Source: Chryseobacterium nakagawai
GTDB taxonomy: Bacteria; Bacteroidota; Bacteroidia; Flavobacteriales; Weeksellaceae
Length of the DNA stretch: 64,000 nucleotides
NCBI RefSeq assembly: GCF_900637665.1
Contig: NZ_LR134386.1
Location: 5,324,501 to 5,388,500 of the forward strand
Direction of reading: 5' to 3'
A program made the translations under genes and the position numbers. The notes under the pieces are model-generated. The model saw only the letters and a list, made by a program, of their open reading frames with translations. It was not told the DNA's origin and ran no database searches. This document shows, in pieces, positions 37,472-47,520 of the stretch. Every line of letters starts with the position of its first letter. The stretch's first letter is position 1.

Positions 37472-40006
37472 TTATAATGATTGGTTCATCAAGAAGTGGT
37501 TTCTCCATCCTGATGGAACTCCTGACATTGTCTTATCAAATCCGTAAGCAAAGTCGAACCCGATCAATCCAAATGCTCCCATATAGACTCTAACCCCAAC
37601 ACCTACTGATCTTTTCAACTGGAATGGATTATAATTACTCCATGAGTTCCAAACATTACCTCCTTCAGCAAATGTTAATGCATAAATTTTAGCGGTTTGG
37701 TTCATTGAAATCGGATATCTTAATTCTAAGGTAAATCTGTTATAGATTGTTCCTCCACCTCTTTGAGTAATATCTTCACCTTCTCCTCCATAAGTACTTG
37801 CATTTTCATAACCTCTTAAAGGAATCAATTCTCTACCATCATATCTACCTCCAAATAATCCTGTACCCCCAACATAGAATCTTTCAAATGGCGGTGCTCC
37901 AAGATTTTTGTTATACCCATCCATGAATCCCATTTCAGCAGAAGATCTCAATACCAATTTACCGGCAATTTCGTTATAGATATCAGTCTTAAATTTGATC
38001 TTGTAGAATTCCATCCAATTGTATTTATCAATCGGCTTCATTGTATCATAGTTTTTATTACTGAACAATGAATATGGCGGTGTTAATTTAGCAGAAAGTT
38101 CAATATTCGAACCCATTGTCGGGAAGATAGGATCTATCCCGGCAGAGTTTCTGCTTAATCCTAAATTGATACTGAAGTTATTAGCTGATCCGTTATATTC
38201 TGTAGTCTCTCCAAACTGGAATGGATAGTTATTAAAGTCATACTTCTGGAACTGAATTCCCGTATATAGAGAGAAATAGTCATCCGGCCAGTTTAATAGT
38301 CTATTCAAACCTACTGATGCCGAGAATATATTTAGCTTCTGCGCATTTCCATATTGATCACTATATTTTACTCTTGAGTTATTTAAACTCACAGAAAGGG
38401 CTGTTGGTCTTGTACCAAATAACCAAGGCTCTACGAATGACACTCCATAGTTCTGGAAATACTGACCCGCCTGTACCTGAATGGAAAAAGTCTGTCCGTC
38501 CCCTTGTGGCACTGGTTTAAAGTCTTTGAACTTAAGGAAGTTTCTCAATGAGAAGTTATTAAACGTTAATCCTAAAGTACCGATAAAACTGTTACCACCA
38601 TATCCTGCTTGTAGCTGAACCTGAGAAGATCCTTTTTCAACCAGCTTCCAGTTGACATCTACAGTATTATCTACCTGGTTAGGCTGGATATCCTGTCCGA
38701 TCTGTTGTGGATCGAAGAATGACATCCCTGCCAAATCAAAATAAGTTCTCTTAATTTCGGTTTTTTTGAATAACTCTCCTGGTTTTGTTCTTAATGCTCT
38801 AAGAATTACATGGTCATGGGTTGTTGTATTCCCCTGCCATGTTACTTTGTTCCAGGTAGCCTGTTCTCCTTCATTGATTCTAACCTCCAGATTTACGGCA
38901 TCTCCGTTCACTGATTTTTCAACCGGTGTAACGTTGGAGAAAAGGTATCCGTTGTTCATATAAACGGATTTGATATCAGAATCATCTTCTTTACCTCCGT
39001 CTTCACCCACTTTTTTGTTGAATCCTACGGCATCGTAAATGTCTCCCTTTTTATATCCTAGTAATCTTTGTAAGTATTCCGTAGCGTAAACTGTATTCCC
39101 TGTGAACGTAATATCACCGATATAATACTTTTTACCTTCGTTAAGCTTTACGTTGATTTCGTAGTTGTTTTTCTTATTTCTCCATACAGAATCTGAAACA
39201 ATTTTTGCATCTCTGTATCCTAAGGAGTTGTAATAATTAATCAGGTTTTGTTTGTCTTCCTGATATTTATCTTCAATAAATTTGGAAGGCTTCAAAATAC
39301 CACCGATGCTGAAACGTTTTTGTTTTATTTCTTTAAAAGCTTTATTTCTAAGCTTTCTATCGGTTACACTCTGATTTCCTTCAAATTCAATATGGTCGAT
39401 TTTAATTTTTCTCCCTTTATCTACATTAATCGTCCAGTCTACCAAAGCAGGATCTCCGGCATTTACTTTATCCTCGATTGTGATTTTTGCATCAGCAAAA
39501 CCTTTTTTGATATAGTCTTTCGGGATGTTTGTCTTAAGACTTGACACCAAGTTCTGGGTAATCTTTGTACCGGGCTTCAGGTTGTTGTCTTTAGCCAGTT
39601 TTTCACTTTTTGATTTTCCAATCCCTTTACCCTTAAATTTCACTTCTCCAAGTTCTTTCAGATCCTGAAGATAGAATTTAAGAACTACAGTCTGTCCTTC
39701 AATACTTTGAACGTATACTTCCACTTCAGAAAAAGATTGGGTATCCCAAAGCTTTTTAACAGCATTACTGATTTTCTGTCCTGGGATATCTACGCTTTCT
39801 CCTTTGGATAAGCCAGTAAATCTCAGGATCTGAGCTGGTGTATATTTTTTTACCCCATCTACAACAATGTCTTTAAGCGTATAAGTACCTACCTCATTGT
39901 CTGCATGTACAGCATTGCTTACTTTCGTGCTGTCTTGTGGAGTTACTTGTCCATAAAAATGCGCAGAAGCAGCAAACATAATGATGGGTAATAGTCTAAA
40001 CTTCAT
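37472..40006 (-). CDS. bamA: Outer-membrane protein assembly factor BamA
   Basis: An 844-residue Omp85 protein with signal peptide to about 19 (FYG-QVT). Periplasmic POTRA repeats cover about 40-440 (for example KIDHIEFEGNQSVTDRKLRN, YIGDITFTGNTVYATEYL, TWNKVTWQGNTTTHDHVIL). The barrel then runs to the end with VGGTGLFGGRYDGRELIPLRGY, the Omp85 signature region. The usual length for Bacteroidota BamA is 800-870. The C-terminus is NHFLMNQSL, ending in Leu rather than the common Phe. It lies 28 nt after uppS and 8 nt before a Skp chaperone gene. Confidence 0.95.
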   Translation of the reverse strand: MKFRLLPIIMFAASAHFYGQVTPQDSTKVSNAVHADNEVGTYTLKDIVVDGVKKYTPAQILRFTGLSKGESVDIPGQKISNAVKKLWDTQSFSEVEVYVQSIEGQTVVLKFYLQDLKELGEVKFKGKGIGKSKSEKLAKDNNLKPGTKITQNLVSSLKTNIPKDYIKKGFADAKITIEDKVNAGDPALVDWTINVDKGRKIKIDHIEFEGNQSVTDRKLRNKAFKEIKQKRFSIGGILKPSKFIEDKYQEDKQNLINYYNSLGYRDAKIVSDSVWRNKKNNYEINVKLNEGKKYYIGDITFTGNTVYATEYLQRLLGYKKGDIYDAVGFNKKVGEDGGKEDDSDIKSVYMNNGYLFSNVTPVEKSVNGDAVNLEVRINEGEQATWNKVTWQGNTTTHDHVILRALRTKPGELFKKTEIKRTYFDLAGMSFFDPQQIGQDIQPNQVDNTVDVNWKLVEKGSSQVQLQAGYGGNSFIGTLGLTFNNFSLRNFLKFKDFKPVPQGDGQTFSIQVQAGQYFQNYGVSFVEPWLFGTRPTALSVSLNNSRVKYSDQYGNAQKLNIFSASVGLNRLLNWPDDYFSLYTGIQFQKYDFNNYPFQFGETTEYNGSANNFSINLGLSRNSAGIDPIFPTMGSNIELSAKLTPPYSLFSNKNYDTMKPIDKYNWMEFYKIKFKTDIYNEIAGKLVLRSSAEMGFMDGYNKNLGAPPFERFYVGGTGLFGGRYDGRELIPLRGYENASTYGGEGEDITQRGGGTIYNRFTLELRYPISMNQTAKIYALTFAEGGNVWNSWSNYNPFQLKRSVGVGVRVYMGAFGLIGFDFAYGFDKTMSGVPSGWRNHFLMNQSL

Positions 40007-40034
40007 TTTATCGAGTCTTTCTTTTCTTAAAAAT

Positions 40035-40784
40035 TTATTGGCCTTGTATCTGCTCTCCGGTTAACCCGTATCTTCTTTCTTTGTTTTGATAATCAACAAT
40101 ACATTGGAAGAAAATATCTTTGGTAAAATCCGGCCATAGAACATTTAAAAACTGTAATTCAGCATAAGCAATCTGCCAAAGGAGGAAGTTGCTTATTCTT
40201 ATTTCGCCGCTGGTTCTTATCAATAGATCTACAGGAGGAAAATCTTTGGTATAGAGATAGTTTTCGAATAATTTTTCATCTATATTCTCTACATCCACTT
40301 TCCCTTCTTTGACATCTGAACTGATATTTTTAACGGCTTCCAGTATTTCGTTTTGTGAGCCATAGCTTATCGCCAGTACAAGGTTTCCTTTTGTGTTTTC
40401 TTTTGTAAGTTCTACCACACGTTGCAACTGCTCTCTTACTAAAGTAGGCAGCTTGTCAAGATTTCCTATCACATGCATTCTCAATCCTTTGCTGAAAATT
40501 TCTTCTGCTTCTAACAGCAATGTTTCTACAAGCAAGTTCATGAGAGTGTGTACTTCTTCAGAAGGACGATTCCAGTTTTCTGAAGAAAATGTGTACAGTG
40601 TTAAATAAGGAATATTGACCTCATTACATGCATTAATCGCATTTCTTACAGCATTAATGGCATTTTTGTGACCGAAGCTTCTTTCTTCGCCACGAGATTT
40701 AGCCCATCTCCCATTACCATCCATAATGATGGCTACGTGTTTTGGTAAATTCTCAGAATTTATTTTATCTTTAATCAACGACAT
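40035..40784 (-). CDS. uppS: Undecaprenyl diphosphate synthase
   Basis: A 249-residue cis-prenyltransferase. IIMDGNGRWAKSRGEERSFG (19-38) is the family motif with catalytic Asp22; SSENWNRP (about 73-80) and the RTSGEIRISNFLLWQIAYAE segment (about 190-209) complete the active site. It makes the C55 lipid carrier for peptidoglycan and polysaccharides. It sits between the DUF6089-type gene (5 nt) and bamA (28 nt), an order I recall as common in Flavobacteriales. Confidence 0.95.
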   Translation of the reverse strand: MSLIKDKINSENLPKHVAIIMDGNGRWAKSRGEERSFGHKNAINAVRNAINACNEVNIPYLTLYTFSSENWNRPSEEVHTLMNLLVETLLLEAEEIFSKGLRMHVIGNLDKLPTLVREQLQRVVELTKENTKGNLVLAISYGSQNEILEAVKNISSDVKEGKVDVENIDEKLFENYLYTKDFPPVDLLIRTSGEIRISNFLLWQIAYAELQFLNVLWPDFTKDIFFQCIVDYQNKERRYGLTGEQIQGQ

Positions 40785-40789
40785 ATTAA

Positions 40790-41680
40790 TTAATCACAAT
40801 AACATGGAGGTCTTCCGAACGAAAACGTCAATCCTAAACTGAATGTATTTAACCAGTCTTTGGACCTATCATCTCCAATATTTCTCTTTTTAATAAACTC
40901 TTCTTCTCTTTCCTTAGCAACAGCATAATAGTTTCCAGATTGTAATAAAGAACCCCCTGAAGCCGGATCTAAAATATCGGCATTAAAGGAATTTTTTACA
41001 TCCTCAGGAAGGATTTTACTATGATCAAGCTGATCGGTCAAAGTATATCTAAATGTTGCTTCTGCAAATATAGCCCAAGTATGGTTAAATTTATACTTTA
41101 AACCTACACCAAAAGGGATATGCATAGTAACTTTTTTTCCTAATGAATATTCGGTAGTTGTTTTAAAATCCATTTCATTAATTGGAGCCAAGGCTACACC
41201 GTCCGGATCTCTTCTGAAATCGTGGGCGAGATTAGCTTTAGGTGCATCAAACATCAAAGCTCCGATACCTCCAAAAATATATGGGCTTACCATACCTGTT
41301 TGTTCATTATTAACGGGGAAAAAATTATATTCAAACATTAAACTTGCTTCATATACGTTATTTTTCCCGTATGCATTTCTATTTCTTCTATATTCTTCTT
41401 TTGCAGCTTTATCGCTAAACTGAACCTGGTTATACCCTAAATCCAATCTAACAGTTTGGTGCGGGTTAAAATTAAATCTATATAAAATACCACCATAAAA
41501 CGGGATCCCCCAATCCGACATTCTATTTAAATCCAACGGCTTTTGTAAAATATAACTTGTGCTCCCTACATCACCCACTAGGTTACTCATACCTAGACGA
41601 ACCCCCAATTCGTTTCTTTGTGCTTTAACACTCACCACTCCAAGGAAGGCAAGGAAGCTAAACAATAATTTTTTATTCAT
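40790..41680 (-). CDS. DUF6089-type outer-membrane beta-barrel protein
   Basis: 296 residues from the ATG at 41680 (MNKKLLFSFLAFLGVVSVKA-QRN signal peptide). The mature start NELGVRLGMSNLVGDVG and the strand/turn pattern YGGILYRFNFNPHQTVRLDL are those of the small barrel protein that precedes uppS/bamA in many Flavobacteriia. A CYC near the C-terminus (PPCYCD) is unusual for a barrel end. The function is unknown; its place suggests a part in outer-membrane assembly. Confidence 0.75.
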   Translation of the reverse strand: MNKKLLFSFLAFLGVVSVKAQRNELGVRLGMSNLVGDVGSTSYILQKPLDLNRMSDWGIPFYGGILYRFNFNPHQTVRLDLGYNQVQFSDKAAKEEYRRNRNAYGKNNVYEASLMFEYNFFPVNNEQTGMVSPYIFGGIGALMFDAPKANLAHDFRRDPDGVALAPINEMDFKTTTEYSLGKKVTMHIPFGVGLKYKFNHTWAIFAEATFRYTLTDQLDHSKILPEDVKNSFNADILDPASGGSLLQSGNYYAVAKEREEEFIKKRNIGDDRSKDWLNTFSLGLTFSFGRPPCYCD

Positions 41681-41722
41681 AAAAGAATATGGATTTATGG
41701 TTATTTTAAAATTTAATTTTTG

Positions 41723-41730
41723 CAAATATA
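41723..41730 (-). promoter_or_regulatory. Candidate -7 element for the DUF6089-uppS-bamA operon
   Basis: TATATTTG on the minus strand, 42 nt before the ATG. No clear TTG at -33. Confidence 0.45.
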
Positions 41731-41860
41731 AAACATTTTTATATTAATGATAATCTTAATGTTTAGTTAAAAATAAACAAAAAAACATAATTTGTTATAA
41801 AGTAAACGGCAAAGTGGCAAAAATATTCTTTTTTTCATAGAATGAAAATACATAAAGTAT

Positions 41861-41887
41861 AAAAAAACCCCCATCGAATGAGGGTTT
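41861..41887 (-). terminator. Terminator after the Wzc gene
   Basis: On the minus strand AAACCCTC and GGGGGTTT pair (G-U included) and are followed by a T run, 7 nt past the stop. Confidence 0.75.
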
Positions 41888-41893
41888 AAGGCT

Positions 41894-44386
41894 CTATTTT
41901 TTATTAAACATTCTCTGCATCCTATTCCGTATTCTAATTAATAACGGTTCTTTATAATTTTTATCCTCATCAAAATAGCCATAACCATAGCCATATCCGT
42001 AACCATAGCCATACCCGTATCCCTGCTTGATATTATAGTCATTATAAATAAGTCCTAAATGTTCAATTTCATTATTCTGATACTTCTCTGTAATGAGCTT
42101 CATCATATATTTCTCTGTATACTCGTGACGCACCACATAGATATTGGCATCAGAATATTTCATGAGTTCATAAGAATCGGCTACCAAACCTACTGGCGGT
42201 GAATCTATAATAATGAAATCATATTTCTCCTTCAGCTCTTGTAAAAACTTAACGTTTCTCTGACTCATCAGCAATTCTGAAGGGTTTGGAGGAATAGGTC
42301 CTGAGGTAGCAACATCCAGATTAGGGATTTTGGTATGATTAATAATCTGATCAATTCCTACTTCCCCTGTAAGATAGTTTGAAATACCATATTTATTATC
42401 AATTTTAAAGTCTCCAAAGATTTTCGGCTTTCTAAGGTCCATCCCTAAAAGAATTGTTTTTTTATCACTTAACCCTAATACGGAAGCCAAGTTAATGGAA
42501 ATATAGGTTTTCCCTTCTCCTCCTACTGAAGATGTTATCAAGATCACTTTGCCTTTATCATCTTCATTATTCATCAGGAATCTCATATTAGCTCGAATTC
42601 CTCTAAAAGCCTCTGATACAGATGATTTTGGCTGTTCCAATACAGTAAGCATGTTTTCACTACTGTTATTTCCAATGACACCAAGAAGTGGAATTTTTGT
42701 TGCGGCCAATAATTCTTTAATATTTCTGATCTTATTATCAAGTAATTCCCCAATCAGAATAAACAGTATCGGCAAGAACAGCATTCCTCCTATTATTCCG
42801 GCTTTTGCCATTTTAATATTAGGGCTTACAGGTCCCTGACCAATATTTTTAGCCGGGTCAATTACACTAATATCAGACTGATTGGTTGCAACATTCATCT
42901 GAGCTTCATTCTGTCTGTTCAAAAGACTATTATAAGTAGCTTCAATCATATTATACCCTCTTTCGGCATCCAGATATTTTCTTTCTTTCTCAGGATAAGA
43001 GGTTAAATCAGAATTAGCATTTGCTACCTGACGATCAATTTTATTGATCTCATCATAATATTTGTTATAGTAGTTGTTCAAGCTATTAAAAGATCCGGTT
43101 TTCGCTTCATTAATTAACCTGTTTACTTCCTTCATTGGTTCGGAAGAAGGCTTATAAATCTGAGCTAATTCTGATCTTTTTGTATACAAAGCCTTAAGTT
43201 CACTCACGGAAGCGGAGAAAAACCCATCTTCAAAACCGGCCGCATTTGTAGCGATCATTTTATCAAAATTCTGTGACTGAAGGGTACTTTTAATATTATT
43301 CAGAGAAGTAATTTTACTTACAAAATCTGCTTTTTTGGCTTCAAGGTCTTTTATTTCTTCAAGAGATTTTTCGTCTCTATCCTTAATATTATAAAGTTTT
43401 TCTGAAGTTTTCAAATAATTCAGAACAATGGCTGCAGAATCCAGTTTTTTACGTATTCCATTTAGACTTCCTTGCAGATAAGCAGTTGTGTTTTTATTAA
43501 CGGTATTTTTATCTTCGAGTCTTTTTTTCTGAAGCTCAGCGACTGATTTATTTAAGAAGTTTACTGTACTGTTAAGATTATATCCTTTTTTATTGATGAT
43601 CATAATTGTATTGATCTCCTTATCAAAGCTTACCCCTATAGTAGATACAATATCATTAACACTCTGGTTCACTGTTGCCAAATTGACAATAATATTATCT
43701 AATTTGATACTAGGGGTAACCGGGTTTTGGACTAATTTAAATCTCAAATTCGGAGAATTATACCATTCATTAATCCTAATAATCTTATTTGCAGGTCTAT
43801 TATAGGTATTTATATTATGAAAGCTTTCTGTAACATAGCTATACAATCCTGTAGTCTGCCCTTCTTCCGGTAATACCACCTCATAAGTTCCGTTTCCTTT
43901 TGGTCGTAAAGTAATTGGATAACTTACCTGCTGAAGATGCTGTTTATCGATTTCAAGAAAAACCGGGGAATCATCTTTATCCAAATAAGTAGATTTGATA
44001 AGCCCTTTGGTAGAATAATTTACAAAAAGATTCAGTTCTTTAACCAAGTACTCATTGTGAGATCTTGAAAAAAGCATCTTCTTTAAGTAAACACCATCCT
44101 GATTTCCTCCCTGACCCCAAATGAAATTAATAGACTGATTAGGGCTAAAATAACTTGAAGTATTATTCGAAATACTTAAGGATAAATCTGAAGCATATAC
44201 ATTCTGTGCATAATATTTACTATATACCCAAGAAATGGCATAACCAATAAGGAACATAAATGCAAACCAATACCAGTTTTTGAGTAATCTTCTTAAAAAA
44301 TGCTCAATATCAAATAGTGCAAAACTTCCATACTTTTCTTTTGGAGTTTCGCTTTTTCCTACTGCAGTATCTTTTCCTGGAATCAT
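41894..44386 (-). CDS. wzc: Wzc-like polysaccharide co-polymerase and tyrosine kinase
   Basis: An 830-residue inner-membrane BY-kinase. A first membrane segment (about 36-54), a long periplasmic Wzz-type part with coiled coil (about 290-500), a second membrane segment (about 528-548), then the cytoplasmic kinase: Walker A SSVGGEGKT (about 618-626), Walker A' LLGMDLRKPKI (about 645), Walker B FIIIDSPPVGLVADS (about 724-738). The tail has eight Gly-Tyr pairs (about 788-803), the autophosphorylation cluster. It controls chain length and export of a surface polysaccharide together with Wza, encoded 4 nt upstream in the same operon. Confidence 0.93.
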   Translation of the reverse strand: MIPGKDTAVGKSETPKEKYGSFALFDIEHFLRRLLKNWYWFAFMFLIGYAISWVYSKYYAQNVYASDLSLSISNNTSSYFSPNQSINFIWGQGGNQDGVYLKKMLFSRSHNEYLVKELNLFVNYSTKGLIKSTYLDKDDSPVFLEIDKQHLQQVSYPITLRPKGNGTYEVVLPEEGQTTGLYSYVTESFHNINTYNRPANKIIRINEWYNSPNLRFKLVQNPVTPSIKLDNIIVNLATVNQSVNDIVSTIGVSFDKEINTIMIINKKGYNLNSTVNFLNKSVAELQKKRLEDKNTVNKNTTAYLQGSLNGIRKKLDSAAIVLNYLKTSEKLYNIKDRDEKSLEEIKDLEAKKADFVSKITSLNNIKSTLQSQNFDKMIATNAAGFEDGFFSASVSELKALYTKRSELAQIYKPSSEPMKEVNRLINEAKTGSFNSLNNYYNKYYDEINKIDRQVANANSDLTSYPEKERKYLDAERGYNMIEATYNSLLNRQNEAQMNVATNQSDISVIDPAKNIGQGPVSPNIKMAKAGIIGGMLFLPILFILIGELLDNKIRNIKELLAATKIPLLGVIGNNSSENMLTVLEQPKSSVSEAFRGIRANMRFLMNNEDDKGKVILITSSVGGEGKTYISINLASVLGLSDKKTILLGMDLRKPKIFGDFKIDNKYGISNYLTGEVGIDQIINHTKIPNLDVATSGPIPPNPSELLMSQRNVKFLQELKEKYDFIIIDSPPVGLVADSYELMKYSDANIYVVRHEYTEKYMMKLITEKYQNNEIEHLGLIYNDYNIKQGYGYGYGYGYGYGYGYFDEDKNYKEPLLIRIRNRMQRMFNKK
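41976..42023 (-). repeat. 48-nt Gly-Tyr coding repeat in wzc
   Basis: Sixteen codons encode eight Gly-Tyr pairs, with a near-perfect 12-nt period (TATGGCTATGGT). Both codons of each amino acid vary a little, so slippage should be limited but possible. Confidence 0.85.
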
Positions 44387-44390
44387 GGGA

Positions 44391-45260
44391 TTAAAGTCTT
44401 TGTAGGATTGTATATAGAGTTAATGCAGTTGTAATCGCCGTTACACCAGTAAGTAGCGTCTGGATAGGATCTTTTCCGAATCCGTTTAAGCTTTTTCTTC
44501 TGGTATTAAGATAAATTTCGTCACCATTCTGTACATAATAGTAAGGAGAATTCATAAGGTCTTCACGGGTAAGATCTATTTTAGCAATTTTGATTCCTTC
44601 CGGAAGCTTTCTGTGGATAACAATTTCTCTTTTATCAATTGTTCTATTGAGTCCACCGTTGATTGCTAATGCTTCAGTAATTGTAAGCGTATTTTTATGA
44701 GCTACTTTTTCTCCGGAAAGACCTGTAGTTTCCACATCACCAAGTATATAATAGGTGATTCCATCTGTATTTAATCTTACTTCAGATTTTCCTTCCTGAA
44801 AGTTTTCATTTACCTTAGTCTGTATTTCTTTTCCAACATCATCGAGGGTTCTTCCTTCTGCTTTAATGTAACCTATCCCAAAGACATTAATATCTCCGTT
44901 GATATCCACTTTTAATCCATTAAAATAAAAATTGACATTTCCTCCGATAGTTGAACCTACACCGCCAGCTCTTCCACCTGCTGTAGCTGCGCTATTTATG
45001 GCACCACCACCAGTTCCGCCTGAAGTATTGTAAGCGGAGTAAAATTGTGCTGCATCTCCTTTAGGAGTGGTCACAATATTAAGGTTAAGCATATCATTTT
45101 TGGTAATCCTGTAGACGGGAATATTGTAGGGAACAAGACCTTCTTCATTAATTACGAGGCTTTCACTTGGCTGCAAATATCTCACATCCTTTGTGGTGAT
45201 ACACGAGGTAAGTAAAAAAGGGAATAATATTAAAAATAAATACTTAAAATTCTTCATCAT
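44391..45260 (-). CDS. wza: Wza-like polysaccharide export lipoprotein
   Basis: A 289-residue outer-membrane lipoprotein with lipobox LTSC (C20). VPYNIPVYRITKNDMLNLNI (43-62) begins the polysaccharide-export domain, followed by a Gly/Ala-rich insert (about 82-110). YILGDVETTGLSG starts a SLBB-like domain, and TLLTGVTAITTALTLYTIL (about 268-286) could be the C-terminal membrane helix. It forms the outer-membrane exit for the polymer. The two ATGs at 45260 and 45257 are adjacent. Confidence 0.9.
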   Translation of the reverse strand: MMKNFKYLFLILFPFLLTSCITTKDVRYLQPSESLVINEEGLVPYNIPVYRITKNDMLNLNIVTTPKGDAAQFYSAYNTSGGTGGGAINSAATAGGRAGGVGSTIGGNVNFYFNGLKVDINGDINVFGIGYIKAEGRTLDDVGKEIQTKVNENFQEGKSEVRLNTDGITYYILGDVETTGLSGEKVAHKNTLTITEALAINGGLNRTIDKREIVIHRKLPEGIKIAKIDLTREDLMNSPYYYVQNGDEIYLNTRRKSLNGFGKDPIQTLLTGVTAITTALTLYTILQRL

Positions 45261-45295
45261 ATTTGAATATTGTTTACAAAAGTAATATTTAATTG

Positions 45296-46414
45296 TTAAT
45301 TTTTGTTATTTCTTAACCGATATATCAAATCCGGCAAATACGCTCCCATAAAGCCTAATAAAATAATTACCAACAACAACAGATTCACATTGGTATGTCT
45401 CAGATAATAGGCTATTGCCACAATCATTAAATAATATAGAATAATATAAAAAGTAGATCTTCTATGGGTAAGATTTAATTTTAAAAGTTTGTGATGAATA
45501 TGGTTCTTATCAGCATCAAAAGGTGACTTTTTATTGTAAAGCCTTACAAAGATGACGTTTAGCGTATCCACAATAGGTAAAATCAGAATTGCCACTGCCA
45601 CTACCGGGGCAGACTGCAGGTGATACCTCGGTACATCTGCCAGCTTTTTATCTATAAAAATATCTATAAAACATATGGAGGTAAAGGCTAATAGAAAACC
45701 TAACAGCATAGACCCTGTATCTCCCATAAATACCTTGTTAGTCCTATAATTTGACAGATTATAATATAAAAATGCTAAAACAGTTCCTATAATTACCACC
45801 GACAAAACAACCAAAGGGTAGTTATACTCTCCCAATCTATAATAACTTATTCCAAACAGTGCGCTACAGATCACGGAATATCCGCCTGCAAGACCATCAA
45901 TCCCATCAATCAGGTTGAAAGCATTGATCAGAATAATAAATGTAACAATACTGAACAGCACACTCACAAAATATCCCAGTTCATACACTCCAAATATTCC
46001 AAATAAACTTCTGATTCTAATATCTGAACCAATAACAATTAATGAGGAGACTAAGATCTGCGCCACAAGTTTTTTGTACGCTCTCATCACTACAATATCA
46101 TCCATCACTCCAATATAGAGAAGGATAATCAGTGAAGCAAACAGAAATTTATAGAGATCAAACAGTTCGTATGCAAAAATAGAAGCACAGATTCCGATAG
46201 AATAAAAAATGGCAATTCCCCCAAGGTTTGGGATTTTCCTTAGGTGTGAGCTTCTGATACCTGGTTCATCCATAAGGTTCTTCCTTCTGGAGATCTTTAC
46301 AATAGTAGGTATAGAAAAATAAGTAATTAAAAAAGAGAACACGAAACCTAATCCTATTTTTATATAGAAAATAGGTATTCCCGATCCGCTTAAGAACAAT
46401 TCAAAGTTTTTCAT
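45296..46414 (-). CDS. WecA/MraY-family UDP-sugar:undecaprenyl-phosphate sugar-1-phosphate transferase
   Basis: 372 residues from the ATG at 46414; a TTG 33 nt upstream is less likely. It is an integral membrane protein with about ten helices. The family motifs are KNLMDEPGIRSSH (N-terminal), NAFNLIDGIDGLAGG (about 162-176, catalytic Asp), FMGDTGSMLLG (about 227-237) and DKNHIHHKLL (about 305-314; the HIHH box points to WecA-type rather than MraY). It starts a lipid-linked repeat unit for surface polysaccharide. It is 35 nt before wza. Confidence 0.92.
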   Translation of the reverse strand: MKNFELFLSGSGIPIFYIKIGLGFVFSFLITYFSIPTIVKISRRKNLMDEPGIRSSHLRKIPNLGGIAIFYSIGICASIFAYELFDLYKFLFASLIILLYIGVMDDIVVMRAYKKLVAQILVSSLIVIGSDIRIRSLFGIFGVYELGYFVSVLFSIVTFIILINAFNLIDGIDGLAGGYSVICSALFGISYYRLGEYNYPLVVLSVVIIGTVLAFLYYNLSNYRTNKVFMGDTGSMLLGFLLAFTSICFIDIFIDKKLADVPRYHLQSAPVVAVAILILPIVDTLNVIFVRLYNKKSPFDADKNHIHHKLLKLNLTHRRSTFYIILYYLMIVAIAYYLRHTNVNLLLLVIILLGFMGAYLPDLIYRLRNNKN

Positions 46415-46515
46415 TCTTTTCTTATCCAGTACACATTCCCTCTCCAATTAAACTGATGATGTACGTATGCCTTCATCATGTTCTACTGTCCGAAACAATA
46501 GTACTTCATTTGTGT

Positions 46516-47517
46516 TTATATCAATTTTCTTATCAATTTTTTCTGTCCGGCAAAAAATAACAGATAAAAAATCTTTTTTTTCACCGGCAAAGATAGAAGA
46601 TAATTTGTACCAAAACGACTATAGTTCAATATATCTTGAATTTTTATTTGTCTTTCTCTTATAAAAACAGACAGCTTATCAGCCATACTGTAAAATGTCT
46701 TTTCATCTTTTACAAAAGCCAGATAGGCCAAAAAAGAATATACTCCTTCAAAAATCTGGAAGTTTTTCAGTTCTTTTCTTTTATGAGCATATCCGGACTT
46801 CCCAAATACATTTTCTACATCTTGCACCGCCTTTAATATATCAAGTCCTTTTTCCGTATGGGTTTTAGTGATAGAATCCGTACGCTCAAGATATTGATAG
46901 TGAAAACCTTGCGTCTGCGCAATCGTTTCACATTCCAGTAACAATTGTGGAATCAACTGAATATCTTCAAAATGAACTCCTTTTTTAAATCTTTTCTGAT
47001 CAAAAAGCTCTTTTTTGAATAATTTATTGCAGGCAAAATAACTGATATCCGAAAAAACAGAGAAATGCTCTTCCAGTTTTATTTTTTCCGGCATATTGGG
47101 AATTTGTGTCAGCTTTTGGGTTACCTTTCCATTTTCATCAACTTTCTGAATATTACAGATTACCATTTCTGCCTGATGTTTTTCAGCCAGATGAAGCATT
47201 TCTTCAAACATGGTTGTCGTAACATAGTCATCACTGTCTACAAAACCAATATATTCTCCTGTTGCTTTTTCCAACCCAAAGTTTCTGGCATCACTTAATC
47301 CACCATTTTCTTTGGTAAAGGTTTTTATTTTGTCTGAATATTTATCCCCATAACCTTTAATGATTTCCCCTGAACGATCTTTACTTCCATCATCTACTAC
47401 AAGAATCTCAATATTCTGATGGGTTTGATTCACCAGGGAATCAAGGCATTTTGCCAAATAATTTTCGACATTATAAACGGGAACAATAATTGAAATTCTT
47501 GAAGGAACATTCACCAT
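46516..47517 (-). CDS. Family 2 glycosyltransferase
   Basis: A 333-residue GT-A enzyme: ISIIVPVYNVENYLAKCLDS (9-28), VDDGSKDRSGE (about 42-52), ENGGLSDARNFGL (about 72-84) and VDSDDYV with the metal-binding DSD (about 95-101). The C-terminal half is helical with no obvious membrane segment. It adds a sugar to the growing repeat unit. It overlaps no gene but begins 3 nt after the arginase-like stop, so the two are probably co-transcribed. Confidence 0.9.
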   Translation of the reverse strand: MVNVPSRISIIVPVYNVENYLAKCLDSLVNQTHQNIEILVVDDGSKDRSGEIIKGYGDKYSDKIKTFTKENGGLSDARNFGLEKATGEYIGFVDSDDYVTTTMFEEMLHLAEKHQAEMVICNIQKVDENGKVTQKLTQIPNMPEKIKLEEHFSVFSDISYFACNKLFKKELFDQKRFKKGVHFEDIQLIPQLLLECETIAQTQGFHYQYLERTDSITKTHTEKGLDILKAVQDVENVFGKSGYAHKRKELKNFQIFEGVYSFLAYLAFVKDEKTFYSMADKLSVFIRERQIKIQDILNYSRFGTNYLLSLPVKKKIFYLLFFAGQKKLIRKLI

Positions 47518-47520
47518 ACA

